Source of the DNA: Cyanoderma ruficeps
Taxonomy: Eukaryota; Chordata; Aves; Passeriformes; Timaliidae
NCBI GenBank assembly: GCA_008694505.1
Contig: VZDJ01007749.1
Location: forward strand, 3,128,941 to 3,192,940
Direction: 5' to 3'
Length of the DNA stretch: 64,000 nucleotides
Below are positions 58,359 to 64,000 of the stretch, piece by piece. Both the position numbers and the translations under genes were made by a program. The notes below the pieces were generated by a model. It was given only the letters and a program-made list of their open reading frames with translations, ran no database searches and was not told where the DNA came from. Position 1 is the first letter of the stretch. Each line of letters starts with the position of its first letter.

Positions 58359-61300
58359 CTGCACAGATTGGAAAAAATGGGATTAAATTCTGCTAAAGAA
58401 CATGAAATTCAGAGCTCTTCACAATTAAAGCAGTTTTTGAATGGCAGAGAAAAACTTTTCACATATAAAAATATTAAATTATATTCGCAAAAAGGAAAGA
58501 TGATCTGAGGAGAGGAGCTATACAGTAATATAAGTGGACAGAATAAGAGAACATTGCTTCTCTTCCCTCCAGACAAACAATCTGAAGGAAGCAGAAGTGT
58601 GTGTATATGTATGGTCAGAGAACAAAGTCCCCTGAATTCTAGCACAAATAAAAGAACAACCAAGCAAACAAACTCCTAAGTGATTTTATTCTTACAAGTG
58701 ATTTACATACTAAAGCATTAAGAAAAGTAAGTAGGCAGGGCTCCTGAAGTAATTTGGAGTTCCTAAAAGAAACTGGCAATCAAAGGCTGAAACCATTTTA
58801 GAAAGTATTTGGTGTTGATGCGCTTGGTAGGAAGCAAGGGATATCTAACAGCCCTGGCAGTCACAAAAGAGAGGAACTGACACTGGGTAGTCCACAGGAA
58901 GAGCAGAACTCATTATCTCCTTATAGAAGCTGAGGAGGTTTGCCTTAAATCACTTCCTGATTTAAGGAAAGCTGGTTTTTGCCAGGAAGTTATGCCACTC
59001 TTACATTTCCAGAAGAAAGATCCCTGTAAATATACCCTCAGTGATATTACAAATAAACAGGAAGAGCAAAAATTACCCACAACCAAATACTTCAAATCTG
59101 ACAGTATATTGACCGTGTGTTAATTTTGTGTACTCATGGATTTAGGTTTTCTCTTAGCTTAGCAAGTTCTTGTTCTCTCAATGCCTATCTGCCACATAAA
59201 ATCATAATACCCTGCTTAGGAAAGAGAACAATTTCTGAAAGCAGCCAACCATAGCTCAGAAGTCAGATACAATGCTCAGAGGTTGCATCAAGACTATAAA
59301 AAACATGAAACTATCACATGATGTAGAACAAGCTGCAAGTAAATACAAAGTATTATTTAAACCTAATTCTCTGTTGTATCTCGATGTTTTACCCCAGCAG
59401 AAGTTAAACCATTCGTGGGTCTCTTTAATGTAGATCTATTGCTGGTGCTTCCTGCTCTATCTTTTAAAGATAAATGTTCAGTCAGAATGTGAATTCTTGC
59501 AGGTGTTTCAGTTAAGACAAGAAAATGATGACAGAACAAGGTATTTTTGAGGTGCAGCCCTATTTACTTCGAAAGGCGTTAGAAATCCTGTCTCTTCCTT
59601 GCAGCAAGACAGCTAAACACCAGCAGAATTTTTTTTCTTCTCGCAGACTCTAGTCCTTTCTGCATGGCACTGGGTCTAAAATATTTTCTCTCAGCTTTGT
59701 GTATGTTATCAGCATTCTTACATTAGTCTTGGTGATTCCTACTGTTTTAAATACTCCTTCTCCTTTACCAGCAAGCTGAGCTCAGAACCAAAATTCCAGT
59801 GACGTTGCCCTCATCATGTGCATATTTACTGTGGAACAGCATATTCTGGTGTTTTGAATGTGGATTTTGACTGAGCCTCCTGACTCTGTCAGCAAATGTA
59901 ACCAACTTCCACATTATTCTCAAACACAAGCTTTCCAGAGGAGACAGTGAAGTTCAGCAAAAGCTAAAACAGACCCCAGGGATATTTGTGACTTTGAGGA
60001 TATGTAGATTGGGGTGACATCATCTTCTGCAACTGGTGTTCTTGCTAAGCTCCAGCTGGGGACAGTCAGAAAAGCTGACACAAACAAAGCAAAAATCCAA
60101 ACCAGAAAAAAAACCTCCTGTCAGCCTCCAAAAGGTGCAAAGGGTTTAGAACAGACCACAATCCATTCACAACAGAAAAGATTTATATAGTTACTATGTT
60201 CCTCCTTCTTTATTTCTTGTAAAGAAAAGCAACGATGTTCCAACACTGAAATTTCTCACTCCCTGGAGATATGCACTGCACATATGGAGAGACTTCTGTA
60301 AAACTGGTATTTTATGTTCTAAAGACATGAGCAGCTGCCATGAAAGAGCAGGTGACTGACACGAATAATAGTGGATATGGTGAAGGAAGAGTATCCCTAG
60401 CATCAAAGGAAACTCCAAATTTCAAGACACAATTTTCCTTGCTAAATGATCCATTTTTATCAGATCAAAAGGTGGCAGCTCCATCCATACAAGTCTGAAT
60501 ATCACAAAAGCATATTTTTAGCCTTCCCAAATCCATAAAAAGTGCAACTGCAGTCTGATGCTGCCAGCAGTCTCACAGTTCTTAGTTGGGATACCTGAAA
60601 CCCCTTGTGGGTATGTCTAGGAGGAGAACAGAAGGGAACATAAAATCCTTGGATAATAAATTGGCTTCTGACTGAATTGGATGCCCTCCCCCTGCCTCCC
60701 TCCCTCATTTGCTCTACAGCTGACATCTCACAACACTTCAAATGAAATTACAAGCTCTAGCATAAACATAAGCTGTTCAGTTTGAGACATGCCATACGAG
60801 ACTTCAACAAAACCTGTTGGACAGACACAGTGGGTGCTGATCTACTTTTTCCTGCAAGGCACAGTGCCAAGCAGCAGAGATGATAGAAATGTGTGTGGAA
60901 CAGATCCTAAAGTACCACAGGTCACATTCTGGTGTATTATGAAGAACCAGCACCTACCTCAGGCTGTAAAATACAGACTGTAGCTCAGCAGAAGCTTCTC
61001 CTTCCCTGTTATGTGCTGCTGAAGTGCCCAGGAAGGGGCAGGGTGGAACCTGGTTCAGCTGCATGTCTTTCAGATGTCTCTGTGTGAAAATCAGTGCCCT
61101 GCACACAGTGACCATTGGTGCTGCACTGAAGGGACCAAGTCTGGTGCATTTGAGCCTCAGCCTATTTCCTCAGGGTGCACACTAAATGCCACTTGAAGAC
61201 AAGGACACTTTGATGTGAATTTATGTTTGTAAGGTGTTAAAATGAGGCTGCAAAATTAATTACAAAGACAAATAAGCAATTCCTCTCTGTCAGCTTTTCC

Positions 61301-64000
61301 CTCCAGTACTGCAGACTTCAGCTAAGGGAGCATAAGAGACAGAAACTTCTGCAAAGACTATGATGCACGTTCTTTCTGCCTCCAGGCAATGAAGCACTTC
61401 TAAAAATATCTTCAGGCAATTTCCTAAGGTTCATGCCCCAAGGTGTTACGCTTTGATGCACTTTTCATGTCATGCCTCTTCAGTCAGTTAAGGGTTGTTC
61501 TTATGAGAATTAGCAAATGTTCAGCTCCTAAGACCTTGAAGACATGATACAAACCAGTATTTCTGTTGTTGAAGGGAGTGCCATGTAACAAGATCATATC
61601 AGAACACAATAGGTTGCTTTTTACTTTTATTTACAGTTCATTTAGTTAAGAGACAGCCTTGCTGATTTCACCTGCAGGAACACCGGGACCAGAACTCTTG
61701 AGAAATTTCCACAAGTTCACCAAGGATGAAAAAAATGACAGAAAAGCCTCCAAAATACAAAAATTCTGTCATTGCTAAACACTATTAGGACCATCAGTGC
61801 TGCTTTGGTTGCCTATTAATCTTATTTTTTGCTAACACGAAAGCAGTTTCAGTACAAACCTTCTCTCGAGACCAGCATTTCTGCAACAAATAGTTCATCA
61901 TTTTATCTTCTCTAGTTTAATGCCACTATTAATTTAGAAATATGATGTCTTTCAAATTCCATTGAAACAAGATCATCAGTTAACCAACACTTCAATCATT
62001 AGTTTTGGTGGCTTTAGCTTAATGGGCTAATTAAGGGAAATTTAATCAAAACTGAAGATGGAAATGTCATACATCAATGAGACAGAAAAAACCCCACAGA
62101 CAATCTCATTCCCTTGCTCCCTCTCTTTTAAATTTTTTCCCTTTCTGTTTGATCCCTGAAATCAATGAAATAACTCCCCCTGACTTTGGTGGGAGCTGAT
62201 ACTGAAGCAGCAGCAGCAGCACATTACTGCAGTGACTCAGAACCCCGCTGGAGGTGACAGTGTCTCACTGGTGTTCCTGCACAGATCAAAGAGGGGTAAT
62301 GCTGACTGCACACCCAGCATCTCCGCTGGCCACAGCACAGCACAGATACTGCTCCACAGCCATGCAGACACAGATGCTGCAGTGAAGGGCCAGGAAAGAA
62401 TATTCCTGAAGGCAATTGTATAGGAGCAGCCAAATTACTGCTGGCAAGTTTGTCGTGACTTTGTTGCTTAATAAATCCCAGCAATTTCTTCACATGGAAG
62501 CCAGATCCTCATCAGATAAGTCTGTGTTTGTAAGCTAGATTTCTTCATAGGAATGAAAGTATGGCAGCTATGAAACATTTTAATGACTTGGATATTAGAA
62601 AATTATGACTTGAGGACTGGTGGAAATTACTTCTTAACTGTCTCCTTTTCCCCTACTCAACCTGAAGCACAGCTAGAAAGAGGATTCCTTAGATGTATGA
62701 CAATTAGGAAGTACAAATTACACCCTGTAGAGTTGTGTGTTAGCTGAGATGTGAAAGCAAATGCATGCAAAGGTCTTTTAAAGAAATTCTGTTTGAGGCA
62801 AATAGCAAATGCTGTACCAGGAGGACACCCTCCCCCCTTTGTTTCAACCTCCTCTCTAGGGAATATCAGCTCCTCTGTTTGAAGGATACAAATTTTACAT
62901 AAATTCAAAAACCACTCAAGGGTGACCACTGCTCAAATATTTCTGTCACAGATGAGAAATGGCACAAAATGAGCTTTTTTTGGTTTGTATCTTTGGCCCC
63001 ATCTGTGAAATATCAATCCAGATGAACAGTTCTTTGAAAGTCTATTTTAACTCAGCTAAATGTGACCAAAACTGGACAGCATAAAAGCTTCTGATCTGTA
63101 GCCTTTCCTATTCCTCAGGTTTTCTGAATCTTGGGTTTTATTTCAGTGTGGTCAGTATTTGAGCTTCATCACATCACCCTGGGTGTTCTGTTCAGCTTCT
63201 TCTTTTTGATTATTTATTTTTTTCTTGATTCTAGTAGAAGACTGGTTCTCCCCAAAATATTTAAGGCTTATTAGAGAGGGAAATACAGAACTGAAAGTGT
63301 GAAGATATATTTATAGCTATGTTGGTATAGCCTCCATGAGGACAAACTTTTTAGCTCACATCATCTATCCCTAGATCTTCATTACACAGAAATGTTAGGT
63401 TTTGCATGTATTCTATCTTCTTCTGATGAAAGGGAAATAAAAAACCTATTTTCATTGCATTGGAGATGTCTGCAAGCTGATTTTGTGCAAATTCTGCAGC
63501 TCCCTCCCTTCAGTAACTATTCTGAATTTCACCTAAATATTGTCCCCGGCTCATACAGACAGTTCAGGTTTTCATTATCCAGATTCAGGCAGCTGCCTTC
63601 ATGCCATTATTTTAGAAAGCCTCATAATCATTATTTTTTTTTCTTTTTATCATAAAAGACAGGGATTATTAACCAAGATTGAACATTAATCTCCTCTGTA
63701 CTCAATCCCCCATGCAGTGACACAAACACAGCACGTCTGTATGTACAGATCTCATTTCATAACTGGTAATGTTTTGCCTCTGATGGAACTGATTTCTTTC
63801 TCCACCTAGCTAAAATAATTATGGCTGAAGCTGCTTGAGACCGAGGTATACAAGGAATGGAGAAATTTCAGGTCACTAACCCTTATTACATTCGGGTTCC
63901 CATTAACTACTCTGTTACAAATGATGCATTGTTAGCTAACTTCACAAAGGAACACTTACTATTTGGGATAAAAGACACATTTAGACGAAATAAGATTAAT
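58359..64000 (-). other. ALK intron 9 (partial)
   Basis: At least 5.6 kb to the window edge. I looked for exon 9 (the MAM2 core, with its Trp-rich WQWM stretch) and did not find it. It contains a short CAG/AGC run near 62206-62220 and a homeodomain-site-rich block at about 61900-62060. Confidence 0.75.

Noticed and set aside
62206..62220. CAG/AGC repeat as a disease-type expandable repeat
   Set aside because: Only about five units, intronic and unremarkable.
58359..64000. ALK exon 9 within the right end of the window
   Set aside because: I looked on the - strand for the Trp-rich MAM2 core and found no matching stretch with splice sites.

Overview
This is a eukaryotic window, most likely from a bird. 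Split coding exons with GT-AG borders match two vertebrate genes, and two short pieces read as avian CR1 LINE 3' ends (about 1727-1785 and 47034-47107). The wording of the first piece is typical of songbird or neoavian genomes, but species cannot be fixed from this window. There is one 19-N assembly gap (6895-6913). No operons, CRISPR arrays, phage or bacterial elements are present. Most open reading frames in the window are intronic or antisense shadows. 

Layout. Positions 1-7968 (+ strand) hold the 3' end of CLIP4: six exons encoding two CAP-Gly microtubule-binding domains and the stop codon at 6350, then a roughly 1.6 kb 3' UTR with several AATAAA signals. Positions of about 7970-10380 lie between the genes and contain one unexplained long open frame (ATG 8049 to 8810) with strong splice-donor sequences beside it. 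From about 10385 to the end of the window (- strand) lies ALK, the anaplastic lymphoma kinase receptor. Twenty consecutive exons, 10 to 29 by comparison with the human gene, run from 58358 down to the stop at 14559. All reading-frame phases join, giving 1018 codons, the length expected for human residues of about 603-1620. ALK exons 1-9 lie beyond the right edge, and the window ends inside intron 9. 

Function. The ALK part covers the end of the second MAM domain, a variable linker, the glycine-rich ligand-binding region, a cysteine-rich EGF-like segment, the transmembrane helix, the complete tyrosine kinase domain and the C-terminal signalling tail. All kinase motifs are intact. CLIP4 is a cytoplasmic microtubule plus-end linker-type protein. 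The two genes converge tail to tail, as they neighbour each other on human 2p23; I see nothing suggesting they act together. 

I did not find a convincing undescribed system. The items most worth checking are a pair of matching 50-bp elements in adjacent ALK introns, a near-perfect 28-bp palindrome, a 22-bp minisatellite, the downstream open frame with donor sites, a NAGNAG acceptor in CLIP4, and several homeodomain-site-rich intronic blocks that may be conserved enhancers.
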